DNA from: Humulus lupulus
Lineage: Eukaryota > Streptophyta > Magnoliopsida > Rosales > Cannabaceae
Direction of reading: 5' to 3'
Assembly: GCF_963169125.1 (NCBI RefSeq)
Contig: NC_084802.1
Span: 26,975,107-27,039,106, forward strand
Length of the DNA: 64,000 nt
Each line of letters opens with the position of its first letter. Positions within the stretch are counted from its first letter, which is position 1. This document shows positions 22,861 through 33,922 of the stretch, piece by piece. The translations under genes were made by a program, and so were the position numbers. The notes beneath the pieces were generated by a model. The model was not told where the DNA came from. It saw only the letters and a program-made list of their open reading frames with translations, and did not search any database.

Positions 22861-24000
22861 ATGTCTATTATTAGTTGGAATGCAAGGGGACTCAATGGAG
22901 ATAAAGCAAGGAAACAAGTAAGATTCCTCACAAAAAATCTAACGGCCTAATATTTTATTTTTAATGGAGACAAAACTTATGAATGATAAGGCAAAATCCT
23001 TAGGTAAATATATTGACTACACAAAAAGTTTTGAGGTTCCTAGGAATGGATTGGGAGGAGGGCTTATGCTATTTTGGAAGGAAAAAGTAATAGTTTCAAT
23101 ACAATCATGGTCAACAAATCATATAAGTTGTTTCATTCAATTTGAGAATCACCAATTTTTTTTGGCATTTTTGTGGTTTTTATGGTGAACCTAAAGTGTC
23201 TAACAGACACCTTACATGAGAGCTACTACAACATTTGAGAATCGTGACAAGTGGACCTTGGTTAGTTATGGGAGATTTCAATGAAATCTTAAGTCAAACA
23301 GATAAAAAGGGTAGAGGAATACGAAGTGAAACACAGATTGAGGCTTTCTGAAGTGCCCTAGAGATATGTGCATTGAAACCATTAAGTCACTATGGAAATC
23401 AATTTACTTGGAGTAAAAATACAACTGATGGTACTATACAAGAGAGAATGGATTGTGCCATCGTCAATGAAGAATATGAGTGTATTTCCTACTGCAACTC
23501 TTACACACATAGAATTTTACCAATCAGACCATAGAACTCTTCTTATAACTCTCCAAAACAATATGGACAAGGAGAGTTCAAAAATTAGAAAAAGACCTCG
23601 ATTCAAGTATGAAAATCTTTGGGTCAAAGATCCAGAATGTAAGGAGATCGTAAAAACGGGTGGCAATCTACTTCTTCTTCTTCCCTTCTTTCAACCATTA
23701 ATAATATTCAAATACGTGCCACTAATCTTTCCTCGTGGCATCAAACAAAATTTGGATCTCTAGCTAGGCAATAAAAGAAACACATTCTCAAGTTACTTAT
23801 CTTCATAATTTGCAAGATCATATAAATGATCCTTCGAAGATACGACAATTGGAAAGGAAGCTCGATGAACTACTTTGCAAAGAGGAAGTCTTTTGGAAAC
23901 AACGATCTAGAATTCAATGGTTACAAGCAGGGGACAGAAACACAAAATTCTTTCATCAAAGGGCAAAGCAACAACATAGGAACAATACTATAAAAGCTTT
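22861..24000 (+). pseudogene. LINE-c endonuclease and linker
   Basis: Opens ISWNARGLNGD with a stop at about 22948. The next frame gives METKLMNDKAKSLGK and GLGGGLMLFWKEK. A frameshift in the T run near 23158 leads to GFYGEPKVSNRH, then WLVMGDFNEILSQTDKKGRG with the complete GDFNEI box. Further shifts precede YQSDHRTLLITL, the SDH catalytic box. The linker ends RIQWLQAGDRNTKFFHQRAK. The endonuclease boxes are all recognisable, but at least four lesions break the frame. Confidence 0.85.
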
Positions 24001-24590
24001 TTGTTTACTTTAACCTCTAATTTTTAGTTTGAAACAAGTTTTCCAACTTGGTAATTGACTTATAATTTTCAAAGTTATAAAATACAATTTTTAGTAAAAC
24101 TAGCCGCAAAATAAACATATTGATAGGCTGGATTAGAAAAAAGTTTTATAAGGCATAAAATCTAATTCTATCAAAAAGATAGTGTGATATATGTAGAATT
24201 ATCTAAATATTCCAGATACTACAAGTATACTTACAAGAGAACTTTTAACAGACTTTGAAGGCTAATGGTATTAAAAGAGCAAGTATAATCGACTAAAACT
24301 TATTATAAATATAGATCTTATTTTAAATAATTATTAAACTAGATGTATATATAAAATAAAGTTATACTCAGAAGTTTGAAAAGTATTAACATAGTGAAGA
24401 ATAATGCATAACATGGTAAATCATAGAATTTTTTTAAAAAGGAATAACATAATAAAACTATAAAGTTCATCTTGGTGAGTGTTAAGATACATAACTTGTA
24501 CTGATTTTTTACAAATGAATAATATAGGTCTCTTTAATGATGATAAGGCGTGATGCACGAGTGATAGAGACATAAGTTAAGTTATATTAA
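24001..24590 (+). other. AT-rich interruption inside LINE-c ORF2
   Basis: About 590 bases without LINE similarity, between NTIKA and FYNSLFTSSSHSEI, where related LINEs have only about 15-20 residues. Possible boundaries are a weak donor at 24003 (GTTTAC) and an acceptor-like AAG near 24573, but neither is clean. It may be a small non-autonomous insertion or an intron-like acquisition; I cannot decide. Confidence 0.45.
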
Positions 24591-25560
24591 AATTCTATAA
24601 CTCTCTATTCACCTCCTCTTCTCATTCAGAAATACTTATTGATGAATTATTATTGGGGATTGAATCACAAGTTACTGAAGAAATGAATGAGGCATTAGAA
24701 AAACCTTTTTCGTTGGAAGAAATTACAGAAGCTGTTTTCACTACGCCTGCTGACAAAATTCCAGGTCCAGATGGTATGAGTGCTTTATTCAACCAAGAAC
24801 ACTGGGATGTTGTAGGCCCGTTGGTATCAAAACAATTCTGGATTGTTTGAATGAAAAGGAGGATTGGTCCATCATTAATTCCACTATCATCACCCTGATC
24901 CCAAAAGTGAAAGAACCTGTAGCTATAAGCGATTTTTGACCTATTAGTCTTTGTAACATCATCTATAAATTTATCTCAAAGACCTTAATCAATAGATTAA
25001 AACCATTTCTCACATCAATCATAAGTATTACCCAAAATGCTTTTGTCCCAGGAAGACTTATCATGGACAATGCAATTATTGCTTATGAATGTCTCCACAA
25101 CTTAAAACTAAAAAAGACAGGGAGAAAATGCTATGTAGCGATGAAGGTGGATATGAGTAAGGCTTATGATGGGGTTGAATGGAATTTTGTTGAGAAAATG
25201 TTACTTAAGTTAGGATTTAGGATTCAATGGGTAAAAAAGCTAATCAAATGTGTTACTTCAGTTCGATATTCATTTCAGCTTAATGGTTCAGTGTTTGGGG
25301 AAGTTATTCCATCTAGAGGATTGAGACAAGGGGATCCTCTTTCACCATATCTATTTTTGGTCTGTGCTGAAGATTTTTCAGCTTTGATTAGACAAGCAGA
25401 AAGAAGGCGGGATATTATGGGATTAAAAATTTCTAATAATGCTCCATCCATTACTCATCTTTTTTTTGCAGGTGACAGTCTCATCATTATTCAGGCATCT
25501 GAAAGATCCTTACAAGTTATTCAAAATATTTTTTCTTTTTACTCAGGATGTTCAGGACAA

Positions 25561-25680
25561 GTATATTCTATCTTATTTTATAAGGTTAATTTCTAATGAT
25601 ATCTAAGTTTAATTATTATATAATATCAAAATTTTAAAGATCACAATGATTCTACATAAAAGGCTTTTAATTTTTTATAG
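25561..25680 (+). other. Intron-like GT-AG gap 1 in LINE-c RT
   Basis: 120 bases starting GTATATTC and ending in a T-rich run plus ATAG. The upstream codon is CAA (YSGCSGQ) and the downstream codon ATG (MINYNKSLVYFS), a phase-0 junction exactly at a conserved RT block (SGQ-x-N-x-x-KS). The gap is AT-rich and contains stops, as a plant intron would. Confidence 0.6.
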
Positions 25681-25906
25681 ATGATCAATTATAACAAGTC
25701 CTTAGTATATTTCTCCCTAAATACCTCAGTAGAGATCAGAAATCTCTACATGCCCTCTCTAAACATGCAAAGGACAGAAGCCATAGAGACTTATTTGGGT
25801 CTACCTATGATGGAAGGTAGAAACAAGAGAGTTTTTTTCAACCCAATAAAAGATAAAATATGGATGCATTTACATGCTTGGAAATTTAATTTTTTTTCTC
25901 AAGCAG

Positions 25907-25999
25907 GTAAAAGATAGTTTAAAGATTAGCTAATGATTTACTTTTATTAATCAATATTTTTTTTTTGGATATGTTAAATTAAGTATATTCTCCATGTAG
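25907..25999 (+). other. Intron-like GT-AG gap 2 in LINE-c RT
   Basis: 93 bases starting GTAAAAGATAG and ending CATGTAG. Removing it joins FSQA to GKKILLKAVIQ through a split glycine codon (phase 1), precisely restoring the conserved AGK block of LINE RTs. The interior is AT-rich with a T run. Confidence 0.65.
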
Positions 26000-26047
26000 G
26001 AAAGAAAATCCTTCTAAAAGCAGTAATCCAAGCTATGCCAACATACT

Positions 26048-28315
26048 TGTAACGCCTTGGTTACCCCAGAACAGTTACGGTGAACCGAAAATTTGACTCG
26101 TTACCCGAGTCCTTTGGTTAAAAAAAACGTGATCTAAGTGTTATTATCAGGTTAAGGTAGAAAACCAGTAAAAAGGAAAGGGTACATTTCATTAAGTAAA
26201 CAAACTGCTCATGAGCCTTTCAAAATGTTTACAAGTAGTTCGTAATACAAAAGAGTCGCTACAGTTCCAAATTTACAATCCCCGCCGGCCTAAGCGGCAA
26301 AAATAGGGTAAACCCCTAGTCCCTCTGAGAACTCCTTGACCGTGGCGGTCAAGCGGCCCTGTATGTACATCACACTGCCCAAGCTCTCCACTCAAGGCTG
26401 GCCAAGCTTTTCCTTTCCTTTACCTGCACCACATAGCACCCATGAGCCAAGGCCCAGCAAGAAAACATAATAAAACATGATGTAATGTCAACAACGATCA
26501 TAGTAACCATTCAGGACCATCAGTCCAACAAATAGGTGACAATAGCCAAAAGTCACAGTAATGAGCGTCGCTCCCTCTAGCCATGTGACGATAGGGTCAC
26601 CAGGGCTTAACTGATAGGTGATTCTTTCATAAGCTTGTTCAGGACAGGTGCATGGTGATTGGTCACCAACATAACCTTCCTCATGACCCTAGAGTCGAAA
26701 CTATGGACAACGTCCCTTAGCCACGTGACAAACGGTCACCGGGGTCATATACCTTGGCTATAGACATCTGGTCATAGACCAGGCAAGCGCTTATAAGTTC
26801 TTCGACCTTAGGGTCGGTCCCGCATTAATGCCATAGAGCCATTCAATGCGTGATCATCGACTTTAGAGTCGATCCTTGACTAGTCAGTGTCTCAAATAGG
26901 TAATCAGCATTCACAAGCATTTAATATGCATTCCATGTCCACATATATCAACCAGCATGCCTCATTATCAAACCATGCATGTCATATACCTATACAGGGT
27001 GCAACTGTATTCATACACTGTTTTCTTACCTCAGGTTCGAGCGGGAAGTATGATTAAGACGACCCCTGAGAACGATCGATCTTTTAGTTCCTTAGCGGTT
27101 ACCTAATCACAACCAATTATAACCTCCATCAATGAGAATCCACAGTAATAGGGTCTTAACCTAAGCACCACCCTCGGGACCTCGAAACATGCCCACACGG
27201 TGAGTAGATTCGATCCCGGGCCTTAAGGATTGAAACCCCAAGTCAAAAACCCTTAAAAACACTCAAAACGGGGTTTGGAAGGAACAGGGTAGCGCTACAG
27301 CGCTCAACCCCTAGCGCCACAGCGCTCTACACAGAACCTCCCAAGAGCCAGAAAACCTCCTGAGGAGCGCTATAGCGCCCTAGGGTGGGCGCTGTAGCGC
27401 TACCTCCAGGCCCAAACTCCCTTGAACCGACCTTCTTCAACTCCTTCGATTCCAACTCGATTTCCAAGCTTCCAAAGCCTATTCTTGATGCCAAATAAAC
27501 CCAAAAACCATCCCAACACACCCCAAACATCACAAGCATGGGAACCCTAGCCAAAACTCCCAACAAAACCATGAATTCACCCTAGTAAACTCAGCTGCAA
27601 AACAAAACCAAAACAGAGCAAACCAGAGAAAACCATGGTTAGAAACTTACCCAAAGCTCGGCTTATGATGGTCTTCAATGGTGGAACACACTCCCAAACT
27701 CCCAAGGCTTGCTTCCCAAGCTTGAATCCTCAAAATTGGTTAAAAAACCACAAAGAACAGTGAGGAGAAGAAGGTACGGGAGAACTCTAAAGTATACTCT
27801 GTTTTTCCATCATTTTCTTCAGCCATCAAGAGTTATATCTATCCTAGGGGTGAAATGTCCATTTTACCCCTAGGTCAATTAATACTTTCTAAAGGCTCCC
27901 AAGGGCATTTTTGGTACTTTCCCCCTAACTCGTTAATCATAATTAACGCTCTCTAATTCCCGCTATTCTCAATAATAAAAAACACCAATAATTCACATCC
28001 TGTTACCCTTTATCTCCCGGTAACGCTCTAATCTTCAAAATCACCCCGAGACTCAACCCAATCCCGACACTTAAACCTGTTGTGACTAAACCGCTAATCA
28101 ATATCCTAAGATCGTCTCATGTCGAACAGCTCGAACAAACCCACATCATAATGTGGTCTCAACACATATCATCGACATGCATACAATTAACATTATATTA
28201 TAATATAATTCTCATAAACATGCATAATCACATTCAATGGCATAATTAAACAGTTATGGCCCTCCCGGCCTACTAACCCGGCCATTAACCAAAATAGGGA
28301 ATCCGGGGCATTACA
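26048..28315 (-). repeat. Complete A-type LTR of element A1 (3' LTR)
   Basis: A 2268-bp LTR. In element orientation it starts TGTAATGCCCCGG at 28315, beside the polypurine tract, and ends GGCGTTACA at 26048. It contains GC-rich palindromes (27290-27412) in the part expected to be transcribed, and a candidate TATA segment near 27830-27840. Its last 483 bases reappear inverted at 33368-33850. Confidence 0.92.
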
Positions 28316-28334
28316 ACTATCCCCTCCTTACAGA
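28316..28334 (-). promoter_or_regulatory. Polypurine tract of A1
   Basis: Reads GTAAGGAGGGGATAGT on the minus strand directly before the 3' LTR. It is the plus-strand primer site; identical or nearly identical tracts precede the 3' LTRs of A2 (56951-56967) and A3 (53191-53207). Confidence 0.8.
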
Positions 28335-28351
28335 AATTTCGTCCTCGAAAT

Positions 28352-31300
28352 TTACCTGAACAGCTCGGGATACTGACTCCGCATATCAGACTCTAGCTCC
28401 CAGGTCGCCTCTTCGACCTTGCTGTTCCTCCACAACACCTTAACCAAAGGTATTGTCTTGTTCCTGAGGACTTTATCTTTCTGATCAAGTATCTGAATAG
28501 GCTGCTCCTTAAAGGAGAGATCTGGCTCAAGTTCCAGATCCTCATAACTCAAAACATGACTCTCATCAGATACATACCTCCGAAGAGCGGAAACATGAAA
28601 TACATTATGCACGGCCGACAACGCCGGAGGCAAAGCTAGCCTGTAAGCCACTTGACCAATCCTCTCCAGGATCTCAAATGGACCTACAAACCTGGGACTC
28701 AGCTTGCCCTTCTTCCCAAACCTTCTCACCCCTTTCCATGGCGAGACTCTGAGGAAGACATAGTCCCCTACTTGGAACTCTACGTTCCTGCGTTTGGGAT
28801 CTGCATAGCTCTTCTGTCTACTCTGAGAAGTAAGCATCCGAGCTCTAATCTTATCAATAGCCTCACTGGTCCTCTGAACTGCCTCAGGACCTAAGTATCT
28901 CCTTTCACCTGTCTCATCCCAATGAATGGGAGACCTACACTTCCTACCATATAGCATCTCATAAGGTGCAACTCCGATGGTAGACTGATAACTGTTATTA
29001 TAGGAGAACTCTATCAAAGGCAGATACTTACTCCATGACCCACCAAAGTCCAGCACACATGCTCGTAGCTTGTCCTCCAATATCTGGATCGTCCTCTCAG
29101 ATTGCCCATCTGTCTGAGGATGATAAGCTGTACTGAACTTCAGTCGTGTACCCATGGCTGTCTGTAAACTCTTCCAGAACTTGGAAGTGAATGTAGGGTC
29201 CCGATCTGACACGATCGACCTAGGAGCTCCATGGAGGCGCACGATCTCTCTCACATAGAGATCTGCATACTGGACCACAGTATAAGTAGTCCTCACTGGT
29301 AGAAAGTGAGCTGACTTAGTATAGCGATCCACTATCACCCAAATGGAATCATGCTGGCCAACAGTCCTGGGCAAACCCACCACAAAGTCCATTGTGATGT
29401 CTTCCCACTTCCACTTCGGGATATCCAGAGGCTGCAATAACCCTGCCGGCCTCTGATGCTCAGCCTTGACCTGCTGACAAGTCAAGCACTTAGCCACATA
29501 CTCTACTACATCTCTCTTCATCCCTGGCCACCAGTACAACGATCTCACATCCTGGTACATCTTCGTGGTGCCTGGATGCAAAGAGTAAGCTGTAGTATGA
29601 GATTCATCCAGAATCTCCCGCCTCAATGCAGTGTCTAATGGAACACATATTCGTCCCTTGTATCTTAATAACCCCAAATCAGATACTGTATAATCCCTGG
29701 ATGCTCCAGCCAAGACATCCTCTCTAATCTTGATCAGCTGTGGATCACTCAATTGACCCTCTTTAATCCTCTCTAGCAGCGTAGACTGTAGCGTAATATT
29801 GGCCAACTGGCCCACCAGTAACTCTATACCAGCTCTGGTCATGTCATCAGCTAACTCTCTGGCTATCAGCCTAATACCATGAATCTGTCCCGGACCCTTC
29901 TGGCTTAAAGCATCAGCTACCACGTTGGCTTTCCCTGGGTGATACAGAATCCCACAATCATAATCTTTCACTAATTCTAGCCAACGCCTTTGTCTCATGT
30001 TCAAGTCCTTTTGGGTGAAGAAGTACTTTAGGCTCTTGTGGTTTGTATAAATCTCACACTTCTCTCCATAGAGATAGTGCCTCCATATCTTTAAAGAAAA
30101 AACCACCGCTGCCAACTCTAAATCATGGGTAGGATACCTCTTCTCGTACTCCTTCAACTGGCGAGAAGCATAAGCTATAACTCTCTCTGATTGCATCAAA
30201 ACACAGCCCAAACCCTGATGAGAAGCATCACAGTATATCACAAACTTCTCCTGGTCCGTTGGAAGACTCAGAACTGGAGCTGTAATCAACCTCTGTTTCA
30301 ACTCTTGGAAGCTGTTCTCACACTTGTCTGACCACACAAACTTCTGACCCTTGCGTGTCAGCTCGGTCAACGAAGTAGTAATCTTTGAGGACCCTTCCAC
30401 AAAACGCCTGTAATACCCTGCCAATCCAAGGAAACTTCTAACCTCAGAAGCATTCTTTGGCCTTGGCCAATCTCTGATCGCTTCAATCTTTGATGGATCC
30501 ACTTTAATCCCTTCCTTACTGACAATGTGCCCAAGGAAGGACACCTGAGACAACCAGAACTCACACTTCTTGAACTTTGCAAACAATCTGTGTTCCCTCA
30601 ACCTCTGTAGAACCAACCTCAGATGATGTTCATGCTCCGATTCAGTCTGAGAATATACCAGAATATCATCGATAAAGACGATCACAAACTGGTCCAAATA
30701 ATCCTTGAACACTCTGTTCATCATATCCATGAAAGCAGCAGGGGCATTAGTCAACCCAAATGACATAACTAGAAACTCATAATGCCCATACCTGGTGCGA
30801 AAAGCGGTCTTCGGTATGTCTCCCTCCTTGACCCTCAACTGATGATAACCAGAACGAAGGTCGATCTTAGAAAATACCGTCTTACCCTGCAATTGATCAA
30901 ACAGATTGTCTATCCTTGGCAAAGGATACCGGTTCTTAATTGTCAGCTTATTCAGTTCTCTGTAATCTATACACATCCTTAGAGAACCATCTTTCTTCTT
31001 CATAAACAGAACTGGCGCACCCCAAGGTGAAAAGCTAGGTCTGATAAAACCCAAATCCAATAGTTCTTGCAATTGTACCTTTAACTCTTTCAACTCAGCT
31101 GGGGCCATTCTGTATGGTGCTCTAGACACTGGCTCCGTCCCTGGGGCTAGTTCTATAACGAACTCAATCTCTCTGTGTGGTGGCAACCCTGGAAAATCCT
31201 CTGGAAACACATCCAAAAACTCACACACAAGTCTAGTATCCTCTGGTCTCACTGGCACGGCCTGGGTGGTATCAACCGCACTGGCTAAGAATCCAATGCA

Positions 31301-31414
31301 ACCCCCTTGCAAAAAATCCCTAGCCCTCAATGAAGAAATCATAGGAATACGGGGTCCATGCACAGTACCAGCAAATACAAAAGGATCCTCACCTTCAGGC
31401 TCAAAGGTGACCAT
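28352..31414 (-). pseudogene. pol: A1 pol: RT, RNase H, integrase, chromodomain-like tail
   Basis: A 1020-residue open frame of a chromovirus (Tekay-like) Ty3/gypsy element. [15 protein letters not shown] about 148-160, FIDD at 247-250. RNase H: DAS at 396-398, DLELA, but YTNHKSL has Asn458 in place of the usual catalytic Asp. Integrase: H606, H613, C643, C646 zinc site, then D676, D737, E773 core. A GPF motif at 911-913 is followed by [18 protein letters not shown]. The last 50 residues ([24 protein letters not shown]) form a chromodomain-like targeting tail. The frame is separated from gag-protease by a one-base deletion near 31430, so it is labelled broken although most enzymes look whole. 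Confidence 0.93.
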
Positions 31415-32919
31415 CTTCCTTCTGCAGTCAATGGTTGCCCATACTTGGCTAACCAGTTCATACCCAGTATCATATCAAAGTCAGTCATAACTAACTCTAT
31501 AAGATCCACTGACAACTCTCTACCCTCCACTATCACTAGCAAAGATCTGACCCATCTCCGGGATACAACCAATTCCCCAGTGGGTAACAAAGTACCAAAC
31601 CCCACAGCATAGAAATCACAAGGTCTACACAATCTATCAATAACACTACTAGCAACAAAGGAATGTGTGGCACCAGAATCAATCAATACATTATAAGCAG
31701 TTCCTGCACTAAGAAGCTGACCTGTAACAACTGAGGGGGAAGCTTCAGCTTCTGCTTGAGTCAAAGCAAACACTCGCGCTGGGGCCGAGCTGTCTGCCTT
31801 CCTGGGCTCTTCCTTTCTTGCCTTAGGGCAATCCTTTTTGAGATGACCCACTGCTCCACAAGAGAAGCAGGCCCTTGCTTTACACTCTCCCAAGTGATGC
31901 CTCTTGCATCTAGGACACTCGGGATAAGACCTCCAGGCTTCACTGCCCCCAGGACGACCTATTGTAATACCACGAGGTCTCCTGTCAGGACCTGGAACCG
32001 GGAAGGTATCAGGAACCTTCCTCTTCTGATCACTGGGGCCAACACCCCTACCAGAACCCACAAATGGAGGACCTGGCCTCCTGAAATCCCTTCTGGCTGC
32101 ATTGTCACGCCAGATCTTAATCTCTGCAGTTTCCGCTGTAAGCACCTTCTCCACCACCTGTGCATAAGTAGTCATTCCTGCCATAGTGGTGATGCGCACA
32201 TCTCGGGCGAACCTGGGCTGTAGCCCCTGTAAGAAACGCTCTGTCCTGGTCCCATCAGTGGGTACCAACTCCTTGGCAAACTTTGCCAAACGGTCAAACC
32301 TTAAGGCATACTCGGTTACTGATAAGCTTCCCTGAAGTAGCCTCATGAATTCATCAGCCTTCGCCGCTCTAATGGCGTCATTATAGTACTTTTCATTAAA
32401 CAAAGTCTGAAATTCCTCCCAGCTCAAGAGATTAACATCCTTGGTCTGGCCAACCACTTCCCACCAAATCCGGGCATTTTCCTGAAACATATAGGCCGCA
32501 CAGGCCACCCTCTCAGCACCAACTACCTTCATAAAGTCAAGAACAGTGGTAATCATGCTCATCTATTGTTCAGCTTTGGTAAGATCGGCACTGCCTTCAA
32601 ACACAGGAGGTTGTTGTTTCCTGAACCGCTCATAAAGAGGTTCCAATCTGTTTGCAACCTCAGGCAGTGGCCCAGTAACTGGCACCGACACAGAAGGTGC
32701 CTCTGCAACACTGGCCACCACAGGCACTTGCTGCTGTCTTAGGAGACGAAGCTCCTCTCCCTGTTTTACCACTATAGCCTGCAAATCATTAAACAACTGT
32801 TGCCAGTTTGCAGGTGCTGGCTGTGGAACCTGAGATTGGTCATTCTCTTGACCCTGACTATTATTATTCTGGCCTAGATCACTCTGGCCAGCTGACATGT
32901 CTGTCTGTCCTGAGTTCAT
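31339..32919 (-). pseudogene. gag: A1 gag and aspartic protease
   Basis: Starts MNSGQTDMSAGQSD and carries a glutamine-rich N-terminus. One in-frame TAG (32565-32563) replaces the Trp found at the same place in A2 and A3; beyond it the capsid-like retrotrans_gag region runs on (IWWEVVGQTKDVNLLSWEEF, NEKYYNDAIRAAKADEF). Two zinc knuckles follow, CPRCKRHHLGEC and the canonical CFSCGAVGHLKKDC, then a protease with the intact DSGATHSF active site. The frame slips one base after MNWLAKYG, before the RT part. Only two lesions separate this gag-pol from an open one. Confidence 0.92.
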
Positions 32920-33366
32920 TCTGTCACTGATACCTTACTGAAACAATAATCAATATGGCCAGTCAGGTAGTAATAACTAAACCTCTTGCCGCCTCATGGT
33001 CCAAGAACAACAGACAACTATCGCATTCCACAGTCATTCAGTATTCACAAGCAGATACATGTTTATGGCACTCAACACCCAGCATGTATCACATAATAAC
33101 TTATAAACAACCATACTAATAAGCAAGCGCCAGCAATCTCAGTACTAATCAGTACACATTTGCTGAAGATACAATATCTCAGGGCACAAGCTCAACATAA
33201 TATCTCATGCACACAGGTAAAGCATATATATCACATTTAAACAACTATACATGTAACCACTTAGATAGTTACCAAACCATGAGTCGAGCTTGACTTCGGT
33301 GATGTGTGTACATACCCAGCCAGTCTACAGGAACCCTAACCTTGGCATTGCTCTGATACCAAGTTG
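32920..33366 (-). other. A1 untranslated leader and primer-binding site
   Basis: Non-coding leader between primer-binding site and gag. The site reads TGGTATCAGAGC on the minus strand (33350-33361), complementary to the 3' end of initiator tRNA-Met. An LTR should follow directly at 33366; instead an inverted partial LTR begins. Confidence 0.8.
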
Positions 33367-33367
33367 G

Positions 33368-33850
33368 TGTTGGACTGATGGTCCTGAATGGTTACTATGA
33401 TCGTTGTTGACATTACATCATGTTTTATTATGTTTTCTTGATGGGCCTTGGCTCATGGGTGCTATGTGGTGCAGGTAAAGGAAAGGAAAAGCTTGGCCAG
33501 CCTTGAGTGGAGAGCTTGGGCGGTGTGATGTACATACAGGGCCGCTTGACCACCACGGTCAAGGAGTTCTCAGAGGGACTAGGGGTTTACCCTATTTTTG
33601 CCGCTTAGGCCGGCGGGGATTGTAAATTTGGAACTGTAGCGACTCTTTTGTATTATGAACTACTTGTAAACATTTTGAAAGGCTCATGAGCAGTTTGTTT
33701 ACTTAATGAAATGTACCCTTTCCTTTTTACTGGTTTTCTACCTTAACCTGATAATAACACTTAGATCACGTTTTTTTTAACCAAAGGACTCGGGTAACGA
33801 GTCAAATTTCCGGTTCACCGTAACTGTTCTGAGGTAACCAGGGCGTTACA
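33368..33850 (+). repeat. Inverted 3' part of an A-type LTR
   Basis: It begins TGTTGGACTGATGGTCC and ends GGGCGTTACA. It is nearly the exact inverted copy of 26048-26530. The first ~1.8 kb of the LTR are missing. It faces the A1 leader head to head with one or two extra bases at the junction. Confidence 0.92.
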
Positions 33851-33922
33851 ACTTGGTATCAGAGCCTTGACCCAGCCGGAAGTGTGGCCGACGGGGACGT
33901 CGGGCCCGTAAGGGAGGGTGAT
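33851..33922 (+). other. Cassandra internal domain with primer-binding site
   Basis: Starts with the same PBS context as the gypsy copies (TGGTATCAGAGC at 33854-33865), then diverges from gypsy leader sequence into CTTGACCCAGCCGGAAGTG and ends with a purine-rich GTAAGGGAGGG tract before the Cassandra LTR. At about 70 bases it has no coding capacity, as expected for a TRIM element. Confidence 0.75.

Larger units (their letters stand above)
22861..26047 (+). mobile_element. L1-type LINE (LINE-c), left part
   Basis: ORF2 of a third LINE, beginning at the endonuclease start (MSIISWNARGLNGDK) with no ORF1 upstream, so it is 5'-truncated. It is interrupted at 26047 by the composite LTR element and resumes at 34300. 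It is older than the other LINEs: several frameshifts, stops, and a lost catalytic residue. Two short GT-AG intervals and one longer AT-rich interval break the RT region. Confidence 0.85.
24591..26047 (+). pseudogene. LINE-c reverse transcriptase, left part
   Basis: RT of an L1-type LINE. Visible: DKIPGPDGMSALFNQEHWD, a frameshift near 24835, then STIITLIPKVKEPVAISDF with a stop, QNAFVPGRLIMDNAI, MKVDMSKAYDGVEWNF, GLRQGDPLSPYLFL, and the catalytic box as FAGD instead of FADD, so the polymerase Asp is lost. The frame then crosses two intron-like gaps (25561-25680, 25907-25999) and reads AGKKILLKAVIQAMPTY up to the LTR insertion. Joining across the gaps and across the 8.2-kb insertion keeps one frame. 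Confidence 0.88.

Noticed and set aside
33854..33865. tRNA-Met gene
   Set aside because: Only the 12-base primer-binding complement is present; there is no tRNA body.
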